Positions 8,219 to 17,002 are shown, counted from the first letter of the stretch. The stretch: 64,000 nucleotides of DNA from Streptomyces sp. NBC_01716 (GCF_036248275.1 NZ_CP109181.1:7440001-7504000), one strand, 5' to 3'. Numbers and translations are program-made. Notes: a model not told the origin generated them from the letters alone.

Positions 8219-9859
8219 ATGAACGATCGCGCCGCCACCCAGAGCGAACCCCGCACCGTGCTGCTGCGCGGTGGAGAAGTCCACAGCCCCGCCGACCCCT
8301 TCGCCACCGCGATGGTCGTCGAACGCGGCCGGGTCGCCTGGGTGGGCTCCGAAGGCGCCGCCGACTCCTTCGCCTCGGGTGTCGACGAGACCGTAGACCT
8401 CGAAGGCGCCCTCGTCACCCCGGCGTTCACCGACGCGCACGTCCACACCACCGCGACCGGCCTCGCCCTCACCGGACTCGACCTGACCGGCGCCGGAACG
8501 CTCGCCGACGCCCTCGCGCTCGTACGCGCCCACCGCACCGCGCACCCCGGGGACCGGGTGCTCATCGGGCACGGCTGGGACGCCTCGCGGTGGCCCGAGC
8601 GCCGTCCGCCCACCCGGCGGGAACTCGACGAGGCGGCGGACGGCAGACCGCTCTACCTGACGCGCGTCGACGTCCATTCGGCCGTGGTGACCACCGCCCT
8701 GCTCGACCTGGTCCCCGGCGTCACCGAACTGGCCGGATTCCACCGTGACGCCCCGCTGACCGGCGACGCGCACCACGCCGTACGCGCCGCCGCGCGCGCC
8801 GCTGTGACGCCCGCGCAGCGCACCGCGGCCCAGCGCGCCGCACGCGCCCACGCGGCCTCCCTCGGCATCGGCACGCTCCACGAGTGCGCCGGCCCCGACA
8901 TCTCCGGCGAGGACGACTTCACCGGGCTGCTCCGGCTTGCCGAGGACGAGGTGGGCCCACGCGTCCACGGCTACTGGGCCGAGCCGGTCGGCGACGCCAA
9001 GGGCGCTGCGCGGATCCGTGAACTCGGAGCCGTCGGCGCTGCGGGCGATCTCTTCGTGGACGGCTCGCTCGGTTCGCACACCGCCTGGCTGCACGAGCCG
9101 TACGCGGACGCCCCCCACACCGGCGCCGCGCACCTCGACGCCGCCGCCATCGCCGCGCACGTCACGGCCTGCACCGAAGCCGGTCTCCAGGCCGGCTTCC
9201 ACGCCATCGGTGACGCCGCGATCGGAGCGGTCGTGGCCGGGACCCGCGCCGCCGCCGAGACCCTCGGCCTCTCCCGGATCCGGGCCGCCCGCCACCGGGT
9301 CGAGCACGCCGAGATGCTCACCCCCGAGACCGTCGCCGCCTTCGCCGAACTCGGCCTCACCGCCTCCGTCCAGCCCGCCTTCGACGCGGCGTGGGGCGGC
9401 CAGGAGGGCATGTACGCCGACCGGCTCGGTGAGACCCGCGCCGCAACCCTCAACCCGTACGCCGCCCTTCTGCGCGCCGGTGTCGCGCTCGCTTTCGGCT
9501 CCGACAGCCCGGTGACCGCGCTCGACCCGTGGGGCACCATCCGGGCCGCCGCCTTCCACCGCACACCCGCCCACCGCATCTCCGTACGCGCCGCCTTCAC
9601 CGCCCATACGCGCGGCGGCGGGCGCGCCGCGGGCCGGGACGACACGGGTCTGCTCGTGCCCGGCGCGCCCGCCGACTACGCGGTCTGGCGCACCGCGGAG
9701 CTGATCGTCCAGGCGCCCGACGACCGGGTCTCCCGCTGGTCCACCGACCCGCGCTCGGGGACGCCCGGCCTGCCCGATCTCACGCCGGGCGCGGCCCTGC
9801 CGGTCTGTCTGCGGACGGTGGTGGGCGGGCGAACGGTGTTCTTGCGACCGAACGAGTGA
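8219..9859 (+). CDS. Amidohydrolase (YtcJ-like, amidohydrolase family 3)
   Basis: 546-residue metal-dependent hydrolase starting MNDRAATQSEPRTVLL at 8219; the longer upstream frame lacks a ribosome site. The TIM-barrel metal ligands are visible: FTDAHVHTTATG (HxH) early, AGFHAIGDAAIGAVV and RHRVEHAEMLTPETV in the middle, and FGSDSPVTALDPWGTI at the last metal Asp. An N-terminal beta-sandwich (VVERGRVAWVGSEG) and its C-terminal part complete the fold. Members of this group hydrolyse N-acyl or ring amides; the substrate is not deducible. Monocistronic or with the preceding Lrp gene (gap about 125 bases). No signal peptide, so cytoplasmic. Confidence 0.85.
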   Translation: MNDRAATQSEPRTVLLRGGEVHSPADPFATAMVVERGRVAWVGSEGAADSFASGVDETVDLEGALVTPAFTDAHVHTTATGLALTGLDLTGAGTLADALALVRAHRTAHPGDRVLIGHGWDASRWPERRPPTRRELDEAADGRPLYLTRVDVHSAVVTTALLDLVPGVTELAGFHRDAPLTGDAHHAVRAAARAAVTPAQRTAAQRAARAHAASLGIGTLHECAGPDISGEDDFTGLLRLAEDEVGPRVHGYWAEPVGDAKGAARIRELGAVGAAGDLFVDGSLGSHTAWLHEPYADAPHTGAAHLDAAAIAAHVTACTEAGLQAGFHAIGDAAIGAVVAGTRAAAETLGLSRIRAARHRVEHAEMLTPETVAAFAELGLTASVQPAFDAAWGGQEGMYADRLGETRAATLNPYAALLRAGVALAFGSDSPVTALDPWGTIRAAAFHRTPAHRISVRAAFTAHTRGGGRAAGRDDTGLLVPGAPADYAVWRTAELIVQAPDDRVSRWSTDPRSGTPGLPDLTPGAALPVCLRTVVGGRTVFLRPNE

Positions 9860-10382
9860 TGTCCCCGCGTTTCCGTACCGCCGACCGATGCCCGCCGGTC
9901 ACCGGCGCGACCAGCGCGTCTTCCCCGCTGACCTGCTGAAACAGATAAATGCCGCAGGTCAAAGGAGTGTTGACAGCGGGCACTGACCGGCCGGTAGGTT
10001 CGGCCGGGTCCACCAAAGGACGTCCGACCGGCAACTCCCGCGCAGTCGTCGAACGCCGCTGGACCATGGGGTGGTGTGCCGCACCGGCGCACCGCCACTG
10101 GGAGCCAGGTTCAGCGCCCGCGACTCGGGGGCGAGGGAAAGTTTCTGCCGGTCGGCGGGTGCGACCCGGGTAGGGCCCCGGCGTTCAGTAGACAACGGCT
10201 CTCGGTCGACTCGCAGCCGGCGGGTCCCAGGTCGGCCCGAAGGACGCCGGGACCCGATCCGCAGGCCCCGGATCGCCCCGCCCGGTGCCAGGTCCTCCGG
10301 TACACCCCGCCACCGCGTGGACAGCGACCCCTCGCGTGCTCGCTAAGGTGGTACTTCTGCGTACGGCGATTAAGGGGCAGTT
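9860..10382 (+). promoter_or_regulatory. 523-base gene-free, structured region upstream of ppm1
   Basis: No supportable gene. A promoter-like TTGACA (9970-9975) and TAGGTT (9995-10000) with a long 19-base spacer point toward ppm1 and would give a leader of roughly 375 bases. Stable hairpins follow, for example CGGGTCCC (10221-10228) with GGGACCCG (10249-10256), and GATCCG/CGGATC immediately after. I could not match it to a known riboswitch. It may be a regulated leader or a separate small RNA. Confidence 0.4.
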
Positions 10383-11159
10383 GTGAACGACGGTGGTCAG
10401 AGGCAGTACGGCCCGCTCGGCGCAGCCTTGGTGATCATCCCGACCTTCAACGAGGCGGAGAACATCAAACGGACCGTCACCCGCCTGCGCGCGGCGGTCC
10501 CGGAGGCCGACATCCTCGTGGCCGACGACAACAGCCCCGACGGCACCGGAAAGATCGCCGACGAACTCGCCGCCGACGACAGCAAGGTCCATGTCCTGCA
10601 CCGCAAGGGCAAGGAAGGACTGGGCGCGGCCTATCTGGCCGGCTTCCACTGGGGCATGGAGCACGGCTACGGCGTCCTGGTCGAGATGGACGCCGACGGC
10701 TCCCACCAGCCCGAGGAACTGCCCCGGCTGCTGACCGCGCTCAAGGGCGCCGACCTCGTGCTCGGCTCGCGCTGGGTGCCCGGCGGCCGGGTGGTGAACT
10801 GGCCGAGGACACGGGAGATGATCTCGCGCGGCGGCAGCACGTACTCACGGGCGCTGCTAGGCCTGCCGCTGCGTGACATCACCGGCGGCTTCCGCGCCTT
10901 CCGTACGGAGACGCTCGACCGGCTCGGCCTGGACGAGGTCGCCTCGCAGGGGTACTGCTTCCAGGTCGACCTCGCGCGCCGTGCCGTCGAGTCCGGCTGC
11001 CATGTCGTGGAGGTTCCGATCACCTTCGTCGACCGCGAGCTGGGCGACTCCAAGATGAGCCGGGACATCCTCGTGGAGGCGCTCTGGCGGGTCACCGCGT
11101 GGGGCGTCGGGACCCGGGCCAACCGCATGCTGGGCCGCCGGGGCGTGACTGACAAATAG
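10383..11159 (+). CDS. ppm1: Polyprenol-phosphate mannose synthase (dolichol-P-Man synthase type)
   Basis: Transfers mannose from GDP-mannose to polyprenol phosphate, making the lipid donor for protein O-mannosylation and other envelope glycans at the membrane face. GTG start at 10383 with GGGG upstream; 258 residues. GT2 features: VIIPTFNEAENIKRTV, ADDNSPDGTGKIAD, the metal-binding EMDADGSHQPEEL at about residue 101, LGSRWVPGG and the conserved DITGGFRAFR. There is no transmembrane tail and no fused apolipoprotein N-acyltransferase domain, the arrangement known for Streptomyces, unlike mycobacterial Ppm1. In S. coelicolor the orthologue is required for phiC31 infection (established knowledge). 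The next gene is fxsA. Confidence 0.93.
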   Translation: MNDGGQRQYGPLGAALVIIPTFNEAENIKRTVTRLRAAVPEADILVADDNSPDGTGKIADELAADDSKVHVLHRKGKEGLGAAYLAGFHWGMEHGYGVLVEMDADGSHQPEELPRLLTALKGADLVLGSRWVPGGRVVNWPRTREMISRGGSTYSRALLGLPLRDITGGFRAFRTETLDRLGLDEVASQGYCFQVDLARRAVESGCHVVEVPITFVDRELGDSKMSRDILVEALWRVTAWGVGTRANRMLGRRGVTDK

Positions 11160-11212
11160 CGCCGTCAGCCCCTCGTACGACAACGCGCGCCGCCGCCAGG
11201 CACACTGGAAGC

Positions 11213-11818
11213 ATGACGACCGGCGCACCGCCTCCCGCAGTTCCGAAGCGCTCTCGCGCGCGCACCTTTGTCCCTCTGGGCATCGCCGTCTGGCTGGTGC
11301 TCGAAATCTGGCTGCTGACCGTCGTGGCCGGTGCGACGAACGGGCTGACCGTACTGGCGCTGCTGGTCGGCGCGGGTCTCCTCGGCGCGGTCGTCGTGAA
11401 GCGGGCGGGCCGCCGGGCCTTCCGCAATCTCACCGAGACCCTTCAACAGGCGCAGCGGCAGCAGCAGAACGCCCCCGAGAGCACCGACGAGAGCTCGAAA
11501 CCCACCTCCGGCAACGGCTTCCTGATGCTGGGCGGCCTGCTGATCATGCTGCCGGGGCTGGTCTCCGACGCCGTCGGCCTCGTGCTGCTCATTCCGCCGG
11601 TGCGTACGCTGCTCAGCCGGCGGGTCGAGCGGTCGCTTGAGCGCCGGATGCGCGCCGCTGGCCCCGGCGGCTTCGGCGATGCCTTCCAGCAGGCTCAGCA
11701 GGCCAGGATGAGCCGCCCGGACGGCAAGGTCGTCCAGGGCGAGGTCATCAGGCACGACGAGCCGGAGCAGCCGCGCGATCCCGGCCAGGACGGACCCCGC
11801 CCGCCCCTGACGCCTTGA
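11213..11818 (+). CDS. fxsA: FxsA family membrane protein
   Basis: 201-residue inner-membrane protein. Transmembrane segments at about residues 20-60 (FVPLGIAVWLVLEIWLLTVV, then LTVLALLVGAGLLGAVV) and 100-125 (FLMLGGLLIMLPGLVSDAVG, LVLLIPPVRTLL) match the FxsA family, including the conserved G-rich MLPGLVSD stretch. The Q-rich loop in between and the charged Pro-rich tail are cytoplasmic. FxsA in E. coli relieves F-plasmid exclusion of phage T7; its role in actinobacteria is unknown. The gene lies 53 bases after ppm1 and is probably cotranscribed with it, ending at a strong hairpin. Confidence 0.88.
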   Translation: MTTGAPPPAVPKRSRARTFVPLGIAVWLVLEIWLLTVVAGATNGLTVLALLVGAGLLGAVVVKRAGRRAFRNLTETLQQAQRQQQNAPESTDESSKPTSGNGFLMLGGLLIMLPGLVSDAVGLVLLIPPVRTLLSRRVERSLERRMRAAGPGGFGDAFQQAQQARMSRPDGKVVQGEVIRHDEPEQPRDPGQDGPRPPLTP

Positions 11819-11862
11819 GGCCCTGAAACCCCGGGGCGCCGGGGGCGCAGGACGGACAGGCA

Positions 11863-11907
11863 AGAGCCGTGGGCCGCGAAACTGTGTGTTTCGCGGCCCA
11901 CGGCTCT
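11863..11907. terminator. Strong bidirectional terminator hairpin
   Basis: A perfect 20-bp stem (11863-11882 with 11888-11907) with a five-base loop TGTGT separates convergent fxsA and rbpA. It is among the most stable hairpins of the window. Confidence 0.85.
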
Positions 11908-11939
11908 GTGTCTGTGCTGTTGTGGCGGTCCCGACAGGG

Positions 11940-12314
11940 TCAGGCCGACTTTCGGCTGTCCCTCGGATGCACCGCGATGTTCATGGCGCCGGAGCGCAGG
12001 ACCGCCAGCCGTTCGGCCAGGACCTCCTCCAACTCCTCGCGTGTGCGCCGCTCCATGAGCATGTCCCAGTGCGTACGCGCAGGCTTGCCCTTCTTCTCCT
12101 CGGGACCATCCCCGTCCACCAGGAGTGCCTGGGCGCCACACGCCTTGCACTCCCACTCCGGCGGAATTTCCGCCTCTACCGAGAACGGCATCTCAAATCG
12201 ATGGCCGTTCTGGCATGCGTACTCCACCGCCTGGCGCGGGGCCAGATCGATGCCGCGGTCCGTCTCGTAGCTGGTAACCACAAGTCGCGTGCCGCGGAGA
12301 GCTCGCTCACTCAT
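11940..12314 (-). CDS. rbpA: RNA polymerase-binding protein RbpA
   Basis: Essential-type actinobacterial transcription factor that binds the principal sigma factor and core RNA polymerase and stabilises open complexes. The product is 124 residues, the length known for S. coelicolor RbpA, starting MSERALRGTRLVVTSYETD with GGGAGG upstream. Zinc ligands are in place: Cys34, His38, Cys56 and Cys59 (YACQNGHRF, WECKACG). The C-terminal sigma-interaction region contains the conserved RTHWDMLMERRTREELEEVL helix. The upstream SigR-type promoter fits the known thiol-stress induction of rbpA. It is convergent with fxsA. Confidence 0.97.
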   Translation of the reverse strand: MSERALRGTRLVVTSYETDRGIDLAPRQAVEYACQNGHRFEMPFSVEAEIPPEWECKACGAQALLVDGDGPEEKKGKPARTHWDMLMERRTREELEEVLAERLAVLRSGAMNIAVHPRDSRKSA

Positions 12315-12375
12315 GAATCGTGCCTCCCGGGCTTGTCGCCCACAGGACAGGTGTCGCTGTCGTCGTCTTCCGGTC

Positions 12376-12402
12376 AACGTCCGGTCGGCGGTAAAGATTC
12401 CC
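12376..12402 (-). promoter_or_regulatory. SigR (thiol stress)-type promoter of rbpA
   Basis: On the rbpA strand the sequence reads GGGAAT (12402-12397), exactly 18 bases, then GTT (12378-12376), which is the SigR consensus GGGAAT-N18-GTT. It lies about 60 bases upstream of the rbpA start. RbpA is a known SigR-regulon member in S. coelicolor. Confidence 0.85.
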
Positions 12403-12567
12403 GTAGCGGGTCATGCGTCGCCGTCGTGCCGCCCTTGTTCTACCCACCAGTGCCCGGTTTGTCACATCTGGCGGTGGATGTCATCCCACGTTTTCGCTTC
12501 TGTGACATGTGGTGACGGTCCGGCTGGCAGGCCAACGGCGTACACTACCGCGCTTTCACTTCAACGT

Positions 12568-13917
12568 CTAAATTCGCTCCGGCACCGGGTTTCCCGCCTC
12601 GGCCACTGCCCTGCGCACCGGCACCCTCGCGAGCAGCGCGAAGCCGATCACGAAGAAGACCACCAGGGAGACAATCGCGTCCCGGTAGCTGCCGGTGACC
12701 TGATAGGCGAGGCCGAACACCAGGGGCCCCAGCCAGCTGAGCCCGCGGTCGCTCATCTCGTACGCGGCGAAGTACTCGGCCTCCTTGCCGCGCGGCACCA
12801 GATGCGAGAAGAGCGAGCGCGACAGCGCCTGACTCCCGCCGAGCACCATGCCGATCGCGGCGGCGAGGGCGAAGAACCAGACCGGAGCCTCCGCGGGCAG
12901 GAAGTACCCGGCCGCCAGGATCACCGTCCAGACGGCGAGCGAGGCGAGGATCGTCCGTTTGGCCCCGTGGATCCGTGCCAGGCGGCCCATCCCGAGGGCG
13001 CCCACGACCGCCAGGACCTGGACCAGCAGCACGGCCGTGATCAGCGTCGTCTGGTCGAGCCCCAGCTCCTCGGAGCCGTAGATCGACGCCTGGGAGATCA
13101 CCGTCTGCACGCCGTCGTTGTAGATCAGATAGGCCAGCAGGAAGGAGAGCGTGAGGGGGTGGCGGCGCATGTCGCGCAACGTGGCCATCAGCTGGCGCCA
13201 GCCGGTGCCGAGCGCCCCTTCGCCCGCGCGGGCGCCGTCCTTCGTCACCCGCCGGTCGCGGAGCCGGCTCAGGGGTACGAGAGTGAAGGCGCCCCACCAG
13301 ACACCGGCGGACGCCAGACAGATCCGTACGGCTGTCGACTCCGAGACGCCGAAGGACTCGTGGCCCGTGTAGAGGACCAGGTTCAGTACGAGGACGAAGG
13401 CGCCCGAGGTGTAGCCGAAGGCCCAGCCGCGCGAGGACACGGCGTCGCGCTCCTCGGGCGTGGCTATCTGGGGCAGATAGGCGTTGTAGAGCGCCATGGA
13501 CACCGACAGCGAGGCGTTCGCCACGATCAGCAGGACAACGCCCAGCAGATAGCGGTCGCCGTCCAGGAAGAACATGCCGGCGGTGGCCCCGGCTCCTACA
13601 TAGGCCGCGACGGCGAGCAGAGGCTTCTTGCGGCCTGTCCGGTCCGCCGCCGCACCGGCGAGCGGCATCAGCAGCACAGCCAGCACGATCGAGACGGACA
13701 CCGAGTACGCGAAGACCGAACCCGCCCGTACCGGGATGCCCAGCGGATGCACGAAACCGTCGGCGTCGGCGGCGGCCTTCGCGACGGATGTCAGATACGG
13801 CCCGAGGAAGACGGTGACGACGCTCGTCGAGTAGACGGAGCACGCGAAGTCGTAGAAGTACCAGCCGCGCTGCTCGCGTATTCGGCCGGTCTCGTCGTCG
13901 GTCAGGTCCGCGGTCAC
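12568..13917 (-). CDS. Major facilitator transporter, UMF1 (Atg22-like) family
   Basis: 449-residue integral membrane protein with about 12 hydrophobic segments. The N-terminus REQRGWYFYDFACSVYSTSV and later LPQIATPEERDAVSSRGWAF are typical of the UMF1/Atg22-like branch of the major facilitator superfamily, and ADRTGRKKPLLA is the MFS loop 2-3 signature. I chose the GTG at 13917 because GAGGGGG precedes it; an ATG at 13953 has no ribosome site. Substrate unknown; eukaryotic Atg22 exports amino acids from vacuoles. It is the last gene of a three-gene operon after yczE and the phosphodiesterase gene, and 12403-12567 downstream holds no gene. Confidence 0.85.
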   Translation of the reverse strand: MTADLTDDETGRIREQRGWYFYDFACSVYSTSVVTVFLGPYLTSVAKAAADADGFVHPLGIPVRAGSVFAYSVSVSIVLAVLLMPLAGAAADRTGRKKPLLAVAAYVGAGATAGMFFLDGDRYLLGVVLLIVANASLSVSMALYNAYLPQIATPEERDAVSSRGWAFGYTSGAFVLVLNLVLYTGHESFGVSESTAVRICLASAGVWWGAFTLVPLSRLRDRRVTKDGARAGEGALGTGWRQLMATLRDMRRHPLTLSFLLAYLIYNDGVQTVISQASIYGSEELGLDQTTLITAVLLVQVLAVVGALGMGRLARIHGAKRTILASLAVWTVILAAGYFLPAEAPVWFFALAAAIGMVLGGSQALSRSLFSHLVPRGKEAEYFAAYEMSDRGLSWLGPLVFGLAYQVTGSYRDAIVSLVVFFVIGFALLARVPVRRAVAEAGNPVPERI

Positions 13918-13962
13918 CCCGCGCGCCCCCTCATTCGTCCCCGTGGGGAACATCCGAAACCG

Positions 13963-14724
13963 TCAGTGCCAGACCCCGCGCTCGGTGAACACCGTGCGCA
14001 GGGTCTCCAGTTGATCGGTCATGATGCCATCCACGCCGAGGTCCAGGAGCGCGTGCATGTGATCCGCCTCGTTGACCGTCCAGACATGCACCTGCAGCCC
14101 CCGGGAGTGCGCCATCCGTACGAAGCGTCTGTCGACCACCGGTATGCCGCTCTGGTGCCGCGGGACCTGCGCGCAGACGGCGCCCTCGCGGACCGGCGCG
14201 GGCACCCCGTACGAGCGCAGCCGCAGGCCGAGCACCCCGCGCACGCCGTACGACGTGGCCAGCCGGGGACCCGCCAGCCGGTGCGCCCGCGCGACGCGGG
14301 CCTCCGAGAAGGAGCCCACGCACACCCGGTCCCAGCTGTCCGTGCGCCCGATGAGATTGATCAGCGGGTGGAGCGCGGGCTCCGCCTTCATGTCGACATT
14401 CCAGCGGGCGTCGGGGAACTCCTCCAGAAGCTCCTCGAAGAGCGGGAGCGGTTCGCCGCCGACCCTGGCCCGCCGCACCTCGCTCCACGGCAGCTCGGAG
14501 ATCCGGCCGCGCAGATCGGTGACCCGGTCGAGCGTCGAGTCGTGGAACGCGACGAGCCGGCCGTCGGCCGTGGTGTGCACGTCGGTCTCGAAGTAGCGGT
14601 AACCGAGCGCGGCGGCGCGCCGGAACGCGGCCGCCGTGTTCTCGATCCCGTCGGCCGCGCCGCCTCGGTGGGCGAACGGGATCGGCGACGGATGGTCCAG
14701 ATAGGGATGGCGTACGGGAGTCAC
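13963..14724 (-). CDS. Glycerophosphodiester phosphodiesterase
   Basis: Cytoplasmic enzyme hydrolysing glycerophosphodiesters to glycerol-3-phosphate and an alcohol. 253 residues from a GTG at 14724. The GDPD signature is complete: FAHRGGAADGIENTAAAF (catalytic His and metal Glu/Asn) then ETDVHTTADGRLVAFHD (metal Glu, Asp and second catalytic His) and the conserved NVDMKAEPA. The C-terminal VHVWTVNEADHMHALLDLGV and VDGIMTDQ are family-typical. The start overlaps the stop of yczE as GTGA, indicating translational coupling, and the transporter gene follows closely. No signal peptide. A much longer ORF in this frame overlaps yczE out of frame and was discarded. Confidence 0.9.
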   Translation of the reverse strand: MTPVRHPYLDHPSPIPFAHRGGAADGIENTAAAFRRAAALGYRYFETDVHTTADGRLVAFHDSTLDRVTDLRGRISELPWSEVRRARVGGEPLPLFEELLEEFPDARWNVDMKAEPALHPLINLIGRTDSWDRVCVGSFSEARVARAHRLAGPRLATSYGVRGVLGLRLRSYGVPAPVREGAVCAQVPRHQSGIPVVDRRFVRMAHSRGLQVHVWTVNEADHMHALLDLGVDGIMTDQLETLRTVFTERGVWH

Positions 14725-15434
14725 GGCCGCAGTATGGCCTGCCCGGGGGAACCCCCGGCGACGGCCGTGCCGCCGTCCGCCGTCGGCGGGACGACGAAGA
14801 CGCGCAGGAAGAACTGCGCGAGCGGCCCGATCGCCAGCGCGTAGGCGATCGTGCCGACCCCGACGGAGCCGCCGAGTACGAAGCCGGTGACGACGACGGC
14901 CACCTCTATGCCCGTCCGGACGAGCCGCACCGACCGGCCGGTGAGGCGGTGCAGCCCCGTCATCAGGCCGTCGCGGGGGCCGGGGCCGAAACTGGCGGCG
15001 ATGTAGAGGCCCGTGGCCACGCCGTTGAGAACGATGCCGGCGATCAGCAGCGGGATCTGTACGGCGAGGCCGCGGCCGTCGGGTACGAGGGCCAGGGCGC
15101 CGTCCATCGCGATGCCGACCACGAAGACGTTGGAGACCGTGCCGAGCCCGGGGCGCTGGCGGATCGGGATCCACAGCAGCAGGACGACCGCGCCGACGAC
15201 GATCGAGACGACGCCCATGGTCAGCCCGGTGCGTTCGGACAGGCCCTGGTGCAGCACACCCCACGGCTCAAGCCCGAGACCGCCCCTGACCAGCAGGGCC
15301 GCGCTCACGCCGTACAGGGCAAGACCCGTGTAGAGCTGGAGGAGCCGGCGCGGGAGCCGCTTTCCACGGAGAGCGGGTGTGGTGGGCAAGATGCTGTCCT
15401 CCGGAGGTGGAACGAGTGGACCGGGCTGTGCCAC
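14721..15434 (-). CDS. yczE: YczE/YyaS-type membrane protein
   Basis: 237-residue protein with five predicted transmembrane helices, GTG start at 15434. Typical YczE-family stretches are LYTGLALYGVSAALLVRGGL, EPWGVLHQGLSERTGLTMG and GPGPRDGLMTGLHRLTG. Proteins of this family are conserved but have no established function. The divergent neighbour is a MocR-type regulator, the same pairing described for yczR-yczE in other bacteria, so control by that regulator is likely. The stop overlaps the GTG of the phosphodiesterase gene. Confidence 0.85.
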   Translation of the reverse strand: MAQPGPLVPPPEDSILPTTPALRGKRLPRRLLQLYTGLALYGVSAALLVRGGLGLEPWGVLHQGLSERTGLTMGVVSIVVGAVVLLLWIPIRQRPGLGTVSNVFVVGIAMDGALALVPDGRGLAVQIPLLIAGIVLNGVATGLYIAASFGPGPRDGLMTGLHRLTGRSVRLVRTGIEVAVVVTGFVLGGSVGVGTIAYALAIGPLAQFFLRVFVVPPTADGGTAVAGGSPGQAILRP

Positions 15435-15508
15435 TCTGTGGCTGGGTGGTGAGAGTCAACCATGGCCAATTCGGGGAAGGTGGACTGGTTCCAATGACGC
15501 AGTGGACT
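15416..15508. promoter_or_regulatory. Divergent yczE/mocR control region with GTGGACT repeats
   Basis: The 59-base gap between yczE and the MocR gene is flanked by direct heptamers: GTGGACC (15416-15422), GTGGACT (15480-15486) and GTGGACT (15502-15508); the last two are 22 bases apart. MocR-type regulators typically bind direct repeats near a divergent promoter. Binding is inference. Confidence 0.35.
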
Positions 15509-17002
15509 TCGGCGGTCGGAGCGGCTCAGCTCGCGCGACAGCTCAACGCCCAGCAGTCGCGGCCCGCAGGCCCCGGCACCCGTAAACCGCCCGCCTACCG
15601 CGCCCTTTCCGACGGCGTGCGGCTGCTCGTCCTCGAAGGCCGGGTGCCGGTCGCCGCCCGGCTGCCCGCCGAACGCGAGCTGGCCCTCGCCCTCTCCGTC
15701 AGCCGTACGACGGTCGCCGCCGCCTACGAGGCCCTGCGCGCCGAGGGATTCCTGGAATCACGCAGAGGCGCCGGGAGCTGGACCGCCGTACCGGCCGGGA
15801 ACCCGCTGCCCGCCCGTGGCCTCGAACCCCTGCCGCCGGACTCCCTCGGCTCCATGATCGACCTCGGCTGCGCCGCCCTGACGGCGCCCGAGCCGTGGCT
15901 CACCCGCGCCGTACAGGGCGCGCTGGAGGAGCTGCCGCCGTACGCCCACACCCACGGCGACTACCCGGCGGGACTGCCCGCCCTGCGCCAGACGCTCGCC
16001 GACCGCTACACCGCGCGCGGGATCCCGACGATGCCCGAGCAGATCATGGTCACCACCGGCGCCATGGGCGCGATCGACGCGATCTGTCATCTCTTCGCCG
16101 GGCGCGGCGAGCGCGTCGCCGTCGAGTCGCCCAGCTACGCGAACATCCTCCAGCTGATGCGCGAGGCGGGCGCCCGGCTCGTCCCCGTCGCCATGGCCGA
16201 GGGGCTGGCGGGCTGGGACGTGCCGCGCTGGCGCCAGGTACTGCGGGAGGCCGCGCCCCGGCTCGCCTATGTCGTCGCCGACTTCCACAATCCGACGGGC
16301 GCCCTGGCCACCGAGGACCAGCGCAGAGCGCTGGTCGAGGCGGCGCGCTCGGCCGGCACCGTGCTCGTCGCCGACGAGACGATGTCCGAGCTGTATCTGG
16401 ACGGGGACCGGCCGGGGGAGGAACTGCCGCCGCCCGTCTGTGCCTTCGACCCCGCCGGCAGCACCGTCCTCACGGTCGGCTCCGCCAGCAAGGCCTTCTG
16501 GGCGGGCATGCGCATCGGCTGGGTACGGGCCGCGCCCGAGGTGATCCGCTCGCTGGTCTCCGCCCGCGCCTACGCCGACCTCGGCACGCCCGTGCTCGAA
16601 CAGCTCGCGATCAACTGGCTGATGGGCACCGGTGGCTGGGAGCGCGCGGTCGACATCCGGCGCGCCCAGGCCGGGGAGAACCGCGACGCGCTGGTGGCCG
16701 CCGTCCGCAGGGAGCTGCCGAGCTGGGAGTTCGACGTGCCGCGCGGCGGACTGACCCTCTGGGTGCGCACCGGCGGACTGTCGGGCTCGCGGATCGCCGA
16801 GCTGGGCGAGCGGGTCGGTGTACGGGTGCCGGGCGGACCGCGCTTCGGCGTCGACGGGGCCTTCGAGGGCTACGTACGGCTGCCGTTCACCGTCGCCGGC
16901 CCCGTCGCCGACGAGGCGGCCGTGCGGCTGGCGGCGGCGGCCCGGCTCGTGGAGAGCGGCGCGCGCGCCGGCACGGACGCGCCGCGCACCTTCGTGGCCT
17001 GA
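15494..17002 (+). CDS. MocR-family regulator (GntR domain plus aminotransferase-like domain)
   Basis: 502 residues from the ATG at 15494 (GGAAGG upstream). Residues about 30-100 are a GntR winged helix: YRALSDGVRLLVLEGRVP, RLPAERELALALSVSRTTV, AYEALRAEGFLESRRGAGSW. Residues 130-490 are a fold-type I aminotransferase domain with the PLP Lys in TVGSASKAFWAGMRIGW, plus VADFHNPTGALATEDQRR and ADETMSELYLDG. MocR proteins use PLP or related ligands as effectors rather than for catalysis. Divergent from the yczE operon, its likely target (YczR type). Confidence 0.9.
   Translation: MTQWTSAVGAAQLARQLNAQQSRPAGPGTRKPPAYRALSDGVRLLVLEGRVPVAARLPAERELALALSVSRTTVAAAYEALRAEGFLESRRGAGSWTAVPAGNPLPARGLEPLPPDSLGSMIDLGCAALTAPEPWLTRAVQGALEELPPYAHTHGDYPAGLPALRQTLADRYTARGIPTMPEQIMVTTGAMGAIDAICHLFAGRGERVAVESPSYANILQLMREAGARLVPVAMAEGLAGWDVPRWRQVLREAAPRLAYVVADFHNPTGALATEDQRRALVEAARSAGTVLVADETMSELYLDGDRPGEELPPPVCAFDPAGSTVLTVGSASKAFWAGMRIGWVRAAPEVIRSLVSARAYADLGTPVLEQLAINWLMGTGGWERAVDIRRAQAGENRDALVAAVRRELPSWEFDVPRGGLTLWVRTGGLSGSRIAELGERVGVRVPGGPRFGVDGAFEGYVRLPFTVAGPVADEAAVRLAAAARLVESGARAGTDAPRTFVA

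Noticed and set aside
9860..10382. Cobalamin riboswitch
   Set aside because: A GCCACTGGG string near 10095 recalls part of the motif, but the B12 box and the surrounding conserved elements are absent.
12289..14844. 851-codon forward open frame
   Set aside because: It is antisense to three well-supported reverse-strand genes (transporter, phosphodiesterase, yczE end) and has no domain; an artefact of GC bias.
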